A DNA stretch of 64,000 bases, from positions 1 through 64,000 of the forward strand of contig CANMUM010000001.1 in NCBI GenBank assembly GCA_947501025.1. Direction: 5' to 3'. The DNA comes from an uncultured Paracoccaceae bacterium (GTDB taxonomy: Bacteria > Pseudomonadota > Alphaproteobacteria > Rhodobacterales > Rhodobacteraceae). Below are positions 45,121-53,916 of the stretch, piece by piece. Below the pieces are notes generated by a model. It saw only the letters and a list, made by a program, of their open reading frames with translations. It had not been told where the DNA came from and did not search any database. A program made the position numbers and the translations under genes. Position 1 is the stretch's first letter, and every line of letters starts with the position of its first letter.

Positions 45121-45905
45121 TTGAGTTCTATATTTGCACTTGTAACCAAAAAGAACGGATTACGGAAATCTGCTTTTCCATAAAGTAGAGGTTCTTGTGT
45201 CGTGAAATCCAAGACTTGACCACCCGCTGCACGCGTGAGAGCATCTGCTGCGGCTGTGTCCCATTCCATTGTTGGCCCAAGGCGCGGATAAAAATCGGCT
45301 TCACCAGCAGCAACTAGGCAAAATTTCATTGAAGATCCTGCGGAGTTGAATTCAGCGACATCGTATTTTGCAATATATGCGTCTGTGGCTGCATCGCGAT
45401 GCGATTTTGACGCGACAATTTTGAGAGCTGTGTTGTCAGATTTACGGACGCGTATTTCTTTTTGGTTTCCAATCGTATCTTTGTCAAATGGGGCAGTTTC
45501 CTCAAAGGCCTTGCCATCAATCGTATAAAATAATCGCTCTTTGGCTGGGGCGTAAACCATTCCGAAAACCGGAATACCATTTTCAACAAATCCGATGTTG
45601 ACAGTAAAATCCCCACGTTTTTGAACGAATTCTTTGGTGCCATCGAGTGGGTCAATGATAAAGAAACGGGAAGCTTTAATGGAGTGGCTCTCTGATTTTT
45701 CTTCTGTAATGATGACTTCGTTTGGAAATAAATCACGCAGAGCTGCATAAATGATTTTATCAGCTGCTAAATCGGCAGCTGTTACGGGAGAGTTGTCACT
45801 TTTAGCTTCAACGCCCATATCTGCACTTTTGTAGATATCCATGATGGCATCGCCTGCTTCAAGAATTGCGAGCCTTAGTCGAAAGAAATTTTCTGAGTTA
45901 AACAT
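45117..45905 (-). CDS. cysQ: 3'(2'),5'-bisphosphate nucleotidase
   Basis: The 262-residue product is an inositol-phosphatase-fold enzyme: EEKSES (metal Glu), FFIIDPLDGTKEFV (DPLDGT motif) and MEWDTAAADALTRAAGG (WDxAA). CysQ hydrolyses 3'-phosphoadenosine 5'-phosphate (PAP), the by-product of sulfate assimilation and sulfotransferases; a sulfotransferase-like gene lies 7 kb away. It heads the cysQ-GT2-DUF1285 set. Confidence 0.93.
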   Translation of the reverse strand: MFNSENFFRLRLAILEAGDAIMDIYKSADMGVEAKSDNSPVTAADLAADKIIYAALRDLFPNEVIITEEKSESHSIKASRFFIIDPLDGTKEFVQKRGDFTVNIGFVENGIPVFGMVYAPAKERLFYTIDGKAFEETAPFDKDTIGNQKEIRVRKSDNTALKIVASKSHRDAATDAYIAKYDVAEFNSAGSSMKFCLVAAGEADFYPRLGPTMEWDTAAADALTRAAGGQVLDFTTQEPLLYGKADFRNPFFLVTSANIELK

Positions 45906-45987
45906 GAATTCTCCAAATGATTATTTTTAAAGCGATTGGTAGTTTGTAAACTTCTATGCTATTAAATGTATTGTGTAAGGTCAATCT

Positions 45988-46770
45988 TTGAGGATCAATT
46001 TGATATATAAAACAACAGTTACATTTCAAAAGCTATTTCACTATGCCGTGGGCATGGTGCGCCAAGAATCGGGTTCGACTTCTATGGGGTTTTTGAAAGC
46101 TATTTTTGAGACATTGTTTATGTTTTTTTCAATGATGTTGATTATGTTGTTAATTAGAGGGTTTGGCGTTCAAATTCGAGGTGAGTTCGGTTTTTATATA
46201 TTATCGGGTGTATCCTTATTCTTAATGCATAATAAAGTGATCGGGGCACTTCTTGATAAAAAAGGCAATGATCCTATGCTTGCAATATTATCAATCTCAC
46301 GAGGAATGATGATTGTTGGCTCGATTATCCATGTTGTATATATGCAGTTTATTATCACTGCTTTATTATTTATGGCGCTGGTAATTTACTATGGAAATAT
46401 TCCTGTATTTAATTGGAATATGTTGATTTTTTGCTACTTGATAAACATCCTATGGTCAGTGTCATTAGGATCATTATTCCTTGCTCTATCACCGTTAAGT
46501 GAATACGTTATAACAAAGATTTCAATGGTTTATCGCAGGGTCGGAATGGTTACCAGTGGAAAAATGATCCCTGGTAATCTTTTAGGATTAATGGGGAAGT
46601 TTAAAGGTCTGTTTTTAATTAACCCTTTGTTTCACTTGATAGATCAAACACGCGGTGCATTATTTCAACATTACGTACCATTTGTTTCAAATATCTATTA
46701 CCCGATCCAAATGAGCGCAGCTGTTTTTATTGTATCTTCAATAATCTATTTTTCTTTAAAAAATAGATAG
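45988..46770 (+). CDS. ABC-2 family polysaccharide-export permease, lone
   Basis: The 260-residue product resembles KpsM/Wzm-type permeases: ETLFMFFSMMLIMLLIRGFG, SGVSLFLMHNKVIGAL, and INPLFHLIDQTRGALF, with about six membrane helices. A TTG start at 45988 has AAGG 7 bases upstream; TTG 46000 is an alternative. Its required ATPase partner (KpsT/Wzt) is not adjacent. It is conspicuously AT-rich relative to neighbours, which hints at acquisition or relaxed codon use. It lies divergent from cysQ. Confidence 0.82.
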   Translation: MRINLIYKTTVTFQKLFHYAVGMVRQESGSTSMGFLKAIFETLFMFFSMMLIMLLIRGFGVQIRGEFGFYILSGVSLFLMHNKVIGALLDKKGNDPMLAILSISRGMMIVGSIIHVVYMQFIITALLFMALVIYYGNIPVFNWNMLIFCYLINILWSVSLGSLFLALSPLSEYVITKISMVYRRVGMVTSGKMIPGNLLGLMGKFKGLFLINPLFHLIDQTRGALFQHYVPFVSNIYYPIQMSAAVFIVSSIIYFSLKNR

Positions 46771-46840
46771 CATTTATGAACATCTATTGTATTAATGAAA
46801 ATATCTTGGCAAGAAACGATAACAAATTTTGGAGCATATT

Positions 46841-47227
46841 ATGAAGGTACTTGGACATCGTTTTTGTTATGTAGGTGAAAAGCCATTCGCGATTGATTTC
46901 TCAAAAACACTGGCCGCTCTTGGTATGGATATTGGGCAGGTGTTTTCACAAAATATGCTTGAAGCTAAAGAGCTACAAGATGATGATTTTTCAGGTGCAA
47001 TATTTAAAGTTGACGATGTGAGCTGGGTTGAGATTTGGGCTGAAATGCCTGGTGTGCCTAAAGGCATTATGCTTCAACTCATTGTCGATGATGCAGATGC
47101 GTTCGCCGAGAATGCAAAAAATAACGGGCTTAAACCAGAAGGCCCAGTTGAAGCGCATGGCGAGAAAATTTATTATCTTGTACCAGCTTCAGGCCTGCCG
47201 ATTAGTTTTCAGTCAAATGTGAAGTAG
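46841..47227 (+). CDS. VOC-superfamily (glyoxalase/bleomycin-resistance-like) protein
   Basis: The start at 46841 follows GGAG. The 128-residue product (MKVLGHRFCYVGEKPFAIDFSKTLAALG... GIMLQLIVDDADAFAENAKNNGLKPEGPVEAHGEKIYYLVPASGLPISFQ) has the beta-alpha-beta-beta-beta VOC module. Function and metal binding cannot be fixed from sequence. It is convergent with prmA; a palindrome covers both stop codons. Confidence 0.78.
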   Translation: MKVLGHRFCYVGEKPFAIDFSKTLAALGMDIGQVFSQNMLEAKELQDDDFSGAIFKVDDVSWVEIWAEMPGVPKGIMLQLIVDDADAFAENAKNNGLKPEGPVEAHGEKIYYLVPASGLPISFQSNVK

Positions 47228-47241
47228 AGATATTACTTCAC
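47219..47241. other. Palindrome spanning two convergent stop codons
   Basis: GTGAAGTA (47219-47226) pairs perfectly with TACTTCAC (47234-47241) over 7 bases. It holds the VOC stop (TAG 47225-47227) and the prmA stop (TTA 47233-47235); both proteins end Val-Lys. No T-tract follows on either strand, so it is at most a weak bidirectional stop signal. Confidence 0.5.
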
Positions 47242-48099
47242 AAAAACTAAACTTACCCATTCTCCAATTTCACGTTTATTCACAAGATGAAAACCGTTGG
47301 ATGTGTAGGTGCTTATAACGCCTGCGCCTTGAGTTAGCAAAATTCCTGATAAGATCACATTGCCACCAATGGATGTCATTTTATACATTTCAGGTGCCAA
47401 TCGGCGCAGAGGACGCGCCAATATATTGGCATAGATCAAATCAAATGGTGCGTTTTGACGATAGAGTGCATGATTGAAACCCATGGCTTGAACAACACGG
47501 ATATGCTTCGTTTTGTTGACAGCAAAATTGGCTTTTGATGTGGCAACGGAAATCGATTCCATATCAGATGCTATTATATGGGCATCAGGAAAGCGCCGCG
47601 CAGCTGCCATAGCGAGAATTCCAGTGCCTGTACCGATATCAGCAATTCGGCTTGGGCGTGCACCTGAAACGAAAAGCTCATTTGTTAGCTCAAGACAGCC
47701 AAGTGTCGTTCCGTGATGCCCTGTTCCAAATGCCATTGCTGCTTCAATTTCAAGACCAATATCCGAAGGGCCAACGGCGTTTTTTTCATGTGCACCATAG
47801 ACAAGGAAACGCCCTGCGCGCACGGGTGTGAGTTCTCGCTTCACTTGGGCAACCCAATCTGTATCATCAAGTTTTGAAATCACAAAATTCTTTTGCCCGT
47901 TTATGGTGGCTAAGATTGTGAGGCCAATTTCGTCGGGCTGTTCATCAAAATATGCTGCAACTTCAAACAAGCCTGAATCATCTTCAATCTCAAGACATGC
48001 AATACCAATGGGGGCTGGGTTCAGATTTTCGACCGCCGCGGCCAATGTTTCAGCTGAGGGTTGATCAGCTATGATTGTGATTGCTGTCCAAGTTGTCAT
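47233..48099 (-). CDS. prmA: Ribosomal protein L11 methyltransferase
   Basis: The 288-residue product has an N-terminal substrate domain and a SAM-methyltransferase domain with motif I DIGTGTGILAMAAARRF and YANILARPLRRLAPEM in place of the usual NILA motif. EAAMAFGTGHHGTT is the PrmA-specific motif. It trimethylates L11. It is translated in coupling with the upstream MATE gene (4-bp overlap). Confidence 0.94.
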   Translation of the reverse strand: MTTWTAITIIADQPSAETLAAAVENLNPAPIGIACLEIEDDSGLFEVAAYFDEQPDEIGLTILATINGQKNFVISKLDDTDWVAQVKRELTPVRAGRFLVYGAHEKNAVGPSDIGLEIEAAMAFGTGHHGTTLGCLELTNELFVSGARPSRIADIGTGTGILAMAAARRFPDAHIIASDMESISVATSKANFAVNKTKHIRVVQAMGFNHALYRQNAPFDLIYANILARPLRRLAPEMYKMTSIGGNVILSGILLTQGAGVISTYTSNGFHLVNKREIGEWVSLVFVK

Positions 48100-49454
48100 G
48101 AGTGCTTCCTTTCAACGGTCACTTCGCCACGCGCGATTTTAGCTATATAATTCCAGCCGATATATGCGGCCAATATTCCAGTGAGTATGCCCACAACAAC
48201 TTGCGCATAGACAACGCCAACATCACCCATCATGCCCGCCATAAACAAAACGATAGGATAGGTGAGGAGTACATCACGGAACCAATTAATGCCTGTGGAG
48301 TATATCGGGCGACCAAGTGTGTTGAAGGCCGCATTGGACACGAAGATGGCCGATACAAATACAAAATGCCAAGCCGTCCAGATAAAGGCATCGGGAATGC
48401 GTGATGCTTGCTCTGAGAGCGAGAAAATATCAGCGACAAAGGGGCGCAATATAATCAGCAATATCCATGTGGCAAGTGAATATATCGCACCAAATCCGAT
48501 TGCTTTGAGATAGGTTTCACGCACACGGTCTAGCTTTCCCGCACCATAATTTTGGCCGATAATGCCTCCAATTGCACCAGAGAGCGCAAAGACACCACCA
48601 AAAGCAAGCAACATAAGGCGGAAATTGACGGCAAAACCCGCCAGCGCTTCTTCACCGAACTTTGCGATTTGTCTGGTGAGGATAATATTGCCAACTGGGC
48701 TGGATGCTTGGGTCAATATTGCGGGGATGGCAATCGCGAAAAAGGGAGCGACAAAGCCGTTCAGTTTAATATCACCTATGGGTGCGAGCAAATTATGCTT
48801 AATAATTAATAGAGATAGGCCGTATAAAGTCATCCCCAGACGCGCAATCACAATTGCGATGGCTGCACCAATAACACTCCAATCGAAATAGATAATCAAT
48901 AACGGATCGAGTATCATGGCAATCGCACCACCAAGAAGTGTCACATACATGGAATGCATAGCAAAACCATGGGCGCGCAAAACGGCGCTTGCTGTCATGG
49001 CAATTGTGAAGAATGGGATTGATGGAAGTACAATATATAAAAACCTGCGGGCATAATCGAGCACTGCTTGACTTTCATCTGCTCCGACATAGTTGATAAG
49101 CGGATTGAGGAAAATCAAAACCAAGGCCGCAATAGCGAATAAGGCGCTAGAAGATAGGATTAAGGAGGCTGTGGCATGTTGGCGGGCTGTCTCAGTTTCT
49201 CCGCGCCCAACAGCCCGAGAAACAAGTGCGACAGCAGGGATCATGAAAGCAATAGAAAAAGAGATTGTCAGAAACATAATTGCACCAGCAATCGCGATCG
49301 AAGCTGTGATCGCACTATCAGCCAGCTTGGAAAGCCAAAAGAGCGACAGGAAATCGATGAAAAATGTGAATGTAAGACCAAGCGCCGAAGTCATCGTCAT
49401 GATGACGATATGGCGCATGATTGACCCCTCCACGAAACGTGCTGTTGATTGCAT
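48096..49454 (-). CDS. MATE-family efflux transporter
   Basis: The 452-residue product has 12 predicted membrane helices in two MatE halves, with SRAVGRGETETARQHATASLILS, GPQVPSIPFF-like loops and GAIGGIIGQNYGAGKLDRVRETY in the second half. Such antiporters export cationic drugs or metabolites with Na+ or H+. It overlaps prmA by 4 bp. Substrate unknown. Confidence 0.92.
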   Translation of the reverse strand: MQSTARFVEGSIMRHIVIMTMTSALGLTFTFFIDFLSLFWLSKLADSAITASIAIAGAIMFLTISFSIAFMIPAVALVSRAVGRGETETARQHATASLILSSSALFAIAALVLIFLNPLINYVGADESQAVLDYARRFLYIVLPSIPFFTIAMTASAVLRAHGFAMHSMYVTLLGGAIAMILDPLLIIYFDWSVIGAAIAIVIARLGMTLYGLSLLIIKHNLLAPIGDIKLNGFVAPFFAIAIPAILTQASSPVGNIILTRQIAKFGEEALAGFAVNFRLMLLAFGGVFALSGAIGGIIGQNYGAGKLDRVRETYLKAIGFGAIYSLATWILLIILRPFVADIFSLSEQASRIPDAFIWTAWHFVFVSAIFVSNAAFNTLGRPIYSTGINWFRDVLLTYPIVLFMAGMMGDVGVVYAQVVVGILTGILAAYIGWNYIAKIARGEVTVERKHS

Positions 49455-49534
49455 ATATGATCCTATAGTTTCACCAGATGTTTAGACCGTTTTGATGGGG
49501 AGGTCACGCGTTTTCTGTGTGATAGAGATCAAAG

Positions 49535-49951
49535 CTATATTGCAGATAGGAAAGCTGAAACCAGCATGGCCATAAGAGCGAAGCTGGATATCAAATAGGC
49601 GATAAACCGATGCATGACGCGATTATAAGTGCATTGGATTAACGAGTGTATCGCGCGCATCCCTACATAGGAATATCCCATGATTACGTCAAAATTATTG
49701 GCTCCTAATGTTGTTATCATCAGTATCGAGATAACATAGAATACGATAGGGGCTTCAAATAGATTTTTAAAATTATTCGCTATGTTTTGAGCCTGTTCAG
49801 GAGGGCCAAGCGCGTTGAGTTTCTCAAATGAGGATGCTTTTTCTACATCGATTTTGGATCGAACGAACCAAGGAATCCTTGTTGCATAGAGCGCAACCCA
49901 AACAATCATTGTTAAACTGAGCATCAATAATACGGGTATTGTGAGGTTCAT
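49535..49951 (-). CDS. MAPEG-family membrane protein
   Basis: The 138-residue product has four hydrophobic helices and the MAPEG features: NALGPPEQAQNIANNFKNLFEAPIVFYVI and GYSYVGMRAIHSLIQCTYNRVMHRFIAYLIS. MAPEG members include glutathione-dependent transferases. A YghU-type glutathione enzyme is encoded elsewhere in the window, though no link is shown. Confidence 0.85.
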   Translation of the reverse strand: MNLTIPVLLMLSLTMIVWVALYATRIPWFVRSKIDVEKASSFEKLNALGPPEQAQNIANNFKNLFEAPIVFYVISILMITTLGANNFDVIMGYSYVGMRAIHSLIQCTYNRVMHRFIAYLISSFALMAMLVSAFLSAI

Positions 49952-49989
49952 GGGGGATTCTTTCTTTTCAATTGAATTCTATGAGGAAT

Positions 49990-50805
49990 TTAATCATCAA
50001 TATCTTGTAAGTTCCCAAAACTCCAGAGGCGTGAGTGTTCGCGATTTTTATCCATTTTGGACATTTCTCTGTCCACTCGAGAGAATATTGTATTTCCGTC
50101 TTTTATTTCAGCTAACAAAATGAGAATAAGAATGCCCGCTGGAGTTTTATTGTTGGCAATTTGGATGAGAAGAATATTTATAATGCTTGCACCATTATCG
50201 CGCCCGAGATTATAAAAGCCTATTTTATTAATATCGAGATGTATGCTTTTTTCAGGGATAGAAAAACCCAGTTGTTCACTTTTTAAAGCGTTATATTTGC
50301 GTTCGGTCTCATAATTGCGGATTAATGTCCCATATGTGTATCCTGCGGTTGCCAAATTACGCTCTGCATCTGTTCGGCCATATTCGGAGATTGTACGTAA
50401 GCAAGCTAAGATCCAACGGGGAGATATTTTCTTTTGTATCCTTCCCATTTCTTCATCAATTATCCGAAAAAACAATGCAATTGCATGATCATTATGAATT
50501 GTATTGCGTCTGATATATGAAATTGTGAGGGCTAAAAGCGCATGAATTTCAGACATCCCGGCAAACTCATTCTTTAGTTTCCCGTAATGTGAAATGATAT
50601 CATTTTTCTTGTAAGAATTATTTTTTTCTACGGGCAATAGTTTGCGAGATATTTTTCGTAGATTAACATCAATAGGCGGAAGAATATTATCTATATTTTT
50701 GTCGATAACCCTTTTGTTAGAAAGCTGAAAATCAGGGTTATCTTGAAAATCTGCAATGAGCCTTGCAAGCTTTTCGTCTCGAGTCAATCTTGGTTTCATA
50801 TCCAT
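49990..50805 (-). CDS. Hypothetical AT-rich, Lys/Asn-rich protein
   Basis: The 271-residue product has no recognised domain or signal. It is rich in Ile, Lys and Asn, and helical by eye (HALLALTISYIRRNTIHNDHAIALFFRIIDEEMGRIQKKISPRWILACLR). The gene is AT-rich compared with its neighbours, which suggests recent acquisition. It lies between the MAPEG gene and rpsD. Confidence 0.6.
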   Translation of the reverse strand: MDMKPRLTRDEKLARLIADFQDNPDFQLSNKRVIDKNIDNILPPIDVNLRKISRKLLPVEKNNSYKKNDIISHYGKLKNEFAGMSEIHALLALTISYIRRNTIHNDHAIALFFRIIDEEMGRIQKKISPRWILACLRTISEYGRTDAERNLATAGYTYGTLIRNYETERKYNALKSEQLGFSIPEKSIHLDINKIGFYNLGRDNGASIINILLIQIANNKTPAGILILILLAEIKDGNTIFSRVDREMSKMDKNREHSRLWSFGNLQDIDD

Positions 50806-50930
50806 CTATAGAATGCCTATGTATAGTTTACGTATATTTTGTTACTTAACATTACAATTCAGTAGGGCTTCCAGTCAAGAAAACCAAGAGCGTCAATGAT
50901 CGCAGATTTTAGTCTTCAACTGAAATACAA

Positions 50931-50955
50931 AAAAGGGCGCCATAGGCACCCTTTT
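50931..50955 (-). terminator. Intrinsic terminator after rpsD
   Basis: On the minus strand AAAAGGGTGCC (50955-50945) pairs with GGCGCCCTTTT (50941-50931 region) around a short loop, closing with a T-run. It lies about 25 bp beyond the rpsD stop. Confidence 0.8.
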
Positions 50956-50977
50956 AAATTTATTGTTTTCGGCGAAA

Positions 50978-51598
50978 TTAGTTTTTCGCGTAAAACTCAA
51001 CCACGAGGTTTGGTTCCATTTGAACTGGGTATGGAACGTCTGAAAGCGATGGTGTGCGGATGAATGTCGCTGACATTTTTGAGTGATCGCACTCAAGGTA
51101 ATCAGGTACATCACGCTCAGCCAATTGAACGGCTTCAAGTAATACAGCAAGTTGTTTTGACTTTTCGCGCACTTCAATAACGTCGCCTTCTTTAACGCGG
51201 TAAGAAGGAATGTTGACTTTTTTGCCGTTTACAGTCACGTGACCGTGGTTAACGAACTGGCGCGCAGCAAATACTGTTGCCACAAATTTAGCACGGTAAA
51301 CAACCGCATCCAAACGCTGCTCAAGTAGACCCACAAGCAATTCACCCGTATCACCACGACGACGCTCAGCTTCAGCATAAATGCGGCGGAATTGCTTTTC
51401 CGTCAAATCGCCATAGTAACCTTTGAGTTTTTGCTTAGCGCGAAGTTGCAAACCGAAATCTGAAAGTTTGTTCTTGCGGCGCTGACCGTGCTGGCCTGGG
51501 CCATATTCGCGACGGTTAACTGGTGACTTTGGACGTCCCCAGATGTTTTCGCCCATACGGCGGTCAATTTTATGTTTGGCAGAGGTTCTTTTTGTCAT
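50978..51598 (-). CDS. rpsD: 30S ribosomal protein S4
   Basis: The 206-residue product has the uS4 pattern [49 protein letters not shown] and an S4 RNA-binding domain ([47 protein letters not shown]). S4 starts 16S assembly. Here rpsD stands alone, not in the alpha operon, as usual in Alphaproteobacteria. It has AAGGAG 8 bases before ATG and a structured leader. Confidence 0.98.
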   Translation of the reverse strand: MTKRTSAKHKIDRRMGENIWGRPKSPVNRREYGPGQHGQRRKNKLSDFGLQLRAKQKLKGYYGDLTEKQFRRIYAEAERRRGDTGELLVGLLEQRLDAVVYRAKFVATVFAARQFVNHGHVTVNGKKVNIPSYRVKEGDVIEVREKSKQLAVLLEAVQLAERDVPDYLECDHSKMSATFIRTPSLSDVPYPVQMEPNLVVEFYAKN

Positions 51599-51690
51599 CT
51601 CTGATCTCCTTCGATTGATTTAATGAAGGGCGTTGTCCTTTGGCCGAAGCCCGACAGGGTTCCTCTTGCGAGGGCCACCAACACCAGTGC
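51599..51690 (-). promoter_or_regulatory. Structured 5' leader of rpsD with GNRA and UUCG hairpins
   Basis: On the minus strand the leader contains CCTC-GCAA-GAGG (51673-51662), a GNRA-type hairpin, and GGC-TTCG-GCC (51651-51642), a UUCG-type hairpin. These are separated by a few bases and lie before the AAGGAG site. Two stable tetraloop hairpins in a ~90-nt leader suggest autoregulation by S4, which is known to regulate its own mRNA in other bacteria. The family of this leader is not recognised. Confidence 0.6.
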
Positions 51691-51694
51691 GCGC

Positions 51695-51723
51695 GTGATA
51701 TGGGAGGCGTGAAGAAGAGTCAA
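51695..51723 (-). promoter_or_regulatory. Promoter of rpsD
   Basis: Minus-strand TTGACT (51723-51718) and TATCAC (51700-51695) lie 17 bases apart. Transcription would start near 51688, giving a leader of about 90 nt before the rpsD ATG. Confidence 0.7.
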
Positions 51724-51788
51724 GCGCAATGTAGCTTGTATGGGCGTAAAAAGTTAACTAGCATCATCGTTTAAAGGATTTTTTCATT

Positions 51789-52955
51789 ATGAATACAAAT
51801 ATCAATGCTACTCGTCAAAACCAAATTTACATTGTGAGCAACCTCTTTCTGGGAGCGGTAGGATTCTTTATGGTATGGGTATATCTCGCGTTATCAATTG
51901 AAGAACGTTTTGATTTGAGCAAGCCCGCAATTGGTGCTGTTGTTGGTTCTATCGTGCTGTTTACTTCAAGTCTCTCATGGTTTGGTGGCATGATTGGCGA
52001 TCGTTTTGGGCAGGTAAAAATGTTGCGTTTTGGTATATTATTATATGTTCCTGTGGTGCTAACGATGGCCATAACGAAGTCACTATTCATGATTATGCTT
52101 ATGATTTCTGCAATGGGGCTTATTCGCGCGATGACAACACCGTCGATGAAAGCATTATGTTTGATGGCCGATGATGGTTCTGGGCGCATGTTCAGGTTTC
52201 ATTATTTATGCATCGCAGCTTCATTTGCAACTGTGGGTACAATTGCAATGTTATGGAAACCAGAGCATCATACGGACTTGTTTTATTTGGCTGCGGTTAT
52301 CATGGGGTTGACCTCTGCTTTAACTTTTATACTTCCACAAACATTTATCTATGAACAAGATGATAGAGAGGTTGATTATAAGCATCAACAGCCACTTCCT
52401 ATATTCTCAATCGCATTGATCATTGGTTTTGGTGGATCAATTTTAATCTTGATGTCACAATTTGAAACCAACTTTCCGCTTCATCTTGTCGATGTGTTTG
52501 GTAAAGTACGGGGGGTAGAAATTTATAGTATTAAGATCATTCTCGGATCAATTTTTGGATTTGGTTTTGCCGTTATTTATGATCAAATTACAGTTAAGTG
52601 GCCAAGCCTCAAATCAGGTGCGATTGTGATCTATGGTATATTTGCAATAACGCTTGGAGCTGCTTTTATGTATAAAGGTTCAGCTGCTGGATGGGTTTAT
52701 TTTGGCGTAGCATTATTTATTTCGGCAGAAGTTATGCTGTTTCCAATGATGGATAGCTTGGCATCGCGGTTTATGAATGGCAAAAATCGCGGGCGTTTTA
52801 TGGGACTTTTGGAAATACGACAATTGGCTCTTTTCGCAGGCCCCGTCATTGGTGGTCTTTTGCTTGAAATTTCACCGATTGCGTTAATCATTTTTCATTT
52901 TTTTGCCATTATGTTCTTGGGTATGTGTTATCTATTTTTATCAAGGATCGAATGA
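51789..52955 (+). CDS. MFS transporter
   Basis: The 388-residue product has 11-12 membrane helices and the MFS loop 2-3 motif GMIGDRFGQVKML (GxxxDRxGRR-like). It is coupled by a 4-bp overlap to the sulfotransferase-like gene. Exporter class and substrate are not evident. The start has AAGGA 9 bases upstream. Confidence 0.88.
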   Translation: MNTNINATRQNQIYIVSNLFLGAVGFFMVWVYLALSIEERFDLSKPAIGAVVGSIVLFTSSLSWFGGMIGDRFGQVKMLRFGILLYVPVVLTMAITKSLFMIMLMISAMGLIRAMTTPSMKALCLMADDGSGRMFRFHYLCIAASFATVGTIAMLWKPEHHTDLFYLAAVIMGLTSALTFILPQTFIYEQDDREVDYKHQQPLPIFSIALIIGFGGSILILMSQFETNFPLHLVDVFGKVRGVEIYSIKIILGSIFGFGFAVIYDQITVKWPSLKSGAIVIYGIFAITLGAAFMYKGSAAGWVYFGVALFISAEVMLFPMMDSLASRFMNGKNRGRFMGLLEIRQLALFAGPVIGGLLLEISPIALIIFHFFAIMFLGMCYLFLSRIE

Positions 52956-53785
52956 ACGAAGTTAAAAAAATTATTGTGCATATGGGTTTTCATAAAACAG
53001 GCACATCTAGTTTACAGTCCTATTTAAGGCGCTACAAAAATGAGCTGAAGCCTTATGCTGACATCTATTTACATGAAGATTTTGGGCACCTTGGTGAAAC
53101 TGGCAGGGCATATGCACGCTTTACCACGATTGTAAGGCGGCTCTTATTTCGAAGGTCATTGCGCAATTTTCTCGCTTCAATTCCAAATGCGGAAACCCTC
53201 GTGATGTCACGAGAAACTTTTTGTGGAATTATGCCTGGGCATCGCAGATTTGAGTGTTTTGGCATATATCGCGTGAACCCTGTGGCCAAAATATTGGCGC
53301 GTGAAATGGTGCATGGACTAAGAAATCGGTTTGGCTATGAGCCAGAAATCATTTTGCTCTATACAACGCGTGATCGAGATGAATGGATACAATCGGCATG
53401 GGGACATGTGGTGCGTTCTATAAGGATGACATTGAACAAGGATCAATTCGCAGCCAAGTTAAAAAACGTGAAGAGCTTAGAAAAAGAGGTCAAAAAAATC
53501 CAAGAATATGTGAACGGAGCGGTAGTTATATCGGCTTCTCTTGGTGAACTTAAAAAACACCCGTTAGGGCCTGCAAATGCGGTTGTGAGTTTGCTAGATT
53601 TACCCTCCAACTGGGCAGAAAAATACCCTATGAAAACGGTCAATAATGTCGGTTATACATCTGAATTACAGCAGCGATTTTTGGAAATGAATCGCAATAT
53701 AAAAGACAAAAAGATATTGGTGAGCGAGAAGGCAAGGCTGGTAAATGAGACACGGGCCGAGCGTGGTTTTAAGCCAAAATTTTAA
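52952..53785 (+). CDS. Sulfotransferase-like P-loop protein
   Basis: The start at 52952 (MNEVKKIIVHMGFHKTGTSSLQSYLRRY) overlaps the MFS stop (ATGA) and gives 277 residues. GFHKTGTSSLQ is the 5'-phosphosulfate-binding loop typical of PAPS sulfotransferases, and TTRDRDEWIQSAW fits the 3'-phosphate-binding region. It would transfer sulfate from PAPS to a sugar or lipid. CysQ, which recycles the resulting PAP, is encoded 7 kb upstream. The acceptor is unknown. Confidence 0.82.
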   Translation: MNEVKKIIVHMGFHKTGTSSLQSYLRRYKNELKPYADIYLHEDFGHLGETGRAYARFTTIVRRLLFRRSLRNFLASIPNAETLVMSRETFCGIMPGHRRFECFGIYRVNPVAKILAREMVHGLRNRFGYEPEIILLYTTRDRDEWIQSAWGHVVRSIRMTLNKDQFAAKLKNVKSLEKEVKKIQEYVNGAVVISASLGELKKHPLGPANAVVSLLDLPSNWAEKYPMKTVNNVGYTSELQQRFLEMNRNIKDKKILVSEKARLVNETRAERGFKPKF

Positions 53786-53916
53786 TTGAACATTGAGAAT
53801 GGAAAACACTGTTTTTTGATACTAAATGCTATCAAAATGGTGCACTAACTATGCCATAAAAATTAAAGGCTTTTGTTGCGAAATATTCAATGATCTATTA
53901 GACTGGTCTGTGAGCA

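Noticed and set aside
49990-50007. Another TTAATCATCAAT at the end of the unknown gene before rpsD
   Set aside because: The match to the lepA end stops after 12 bases and follows from both proteins ending Ile-Asp-Asp-stop, so it is likely coincidence.
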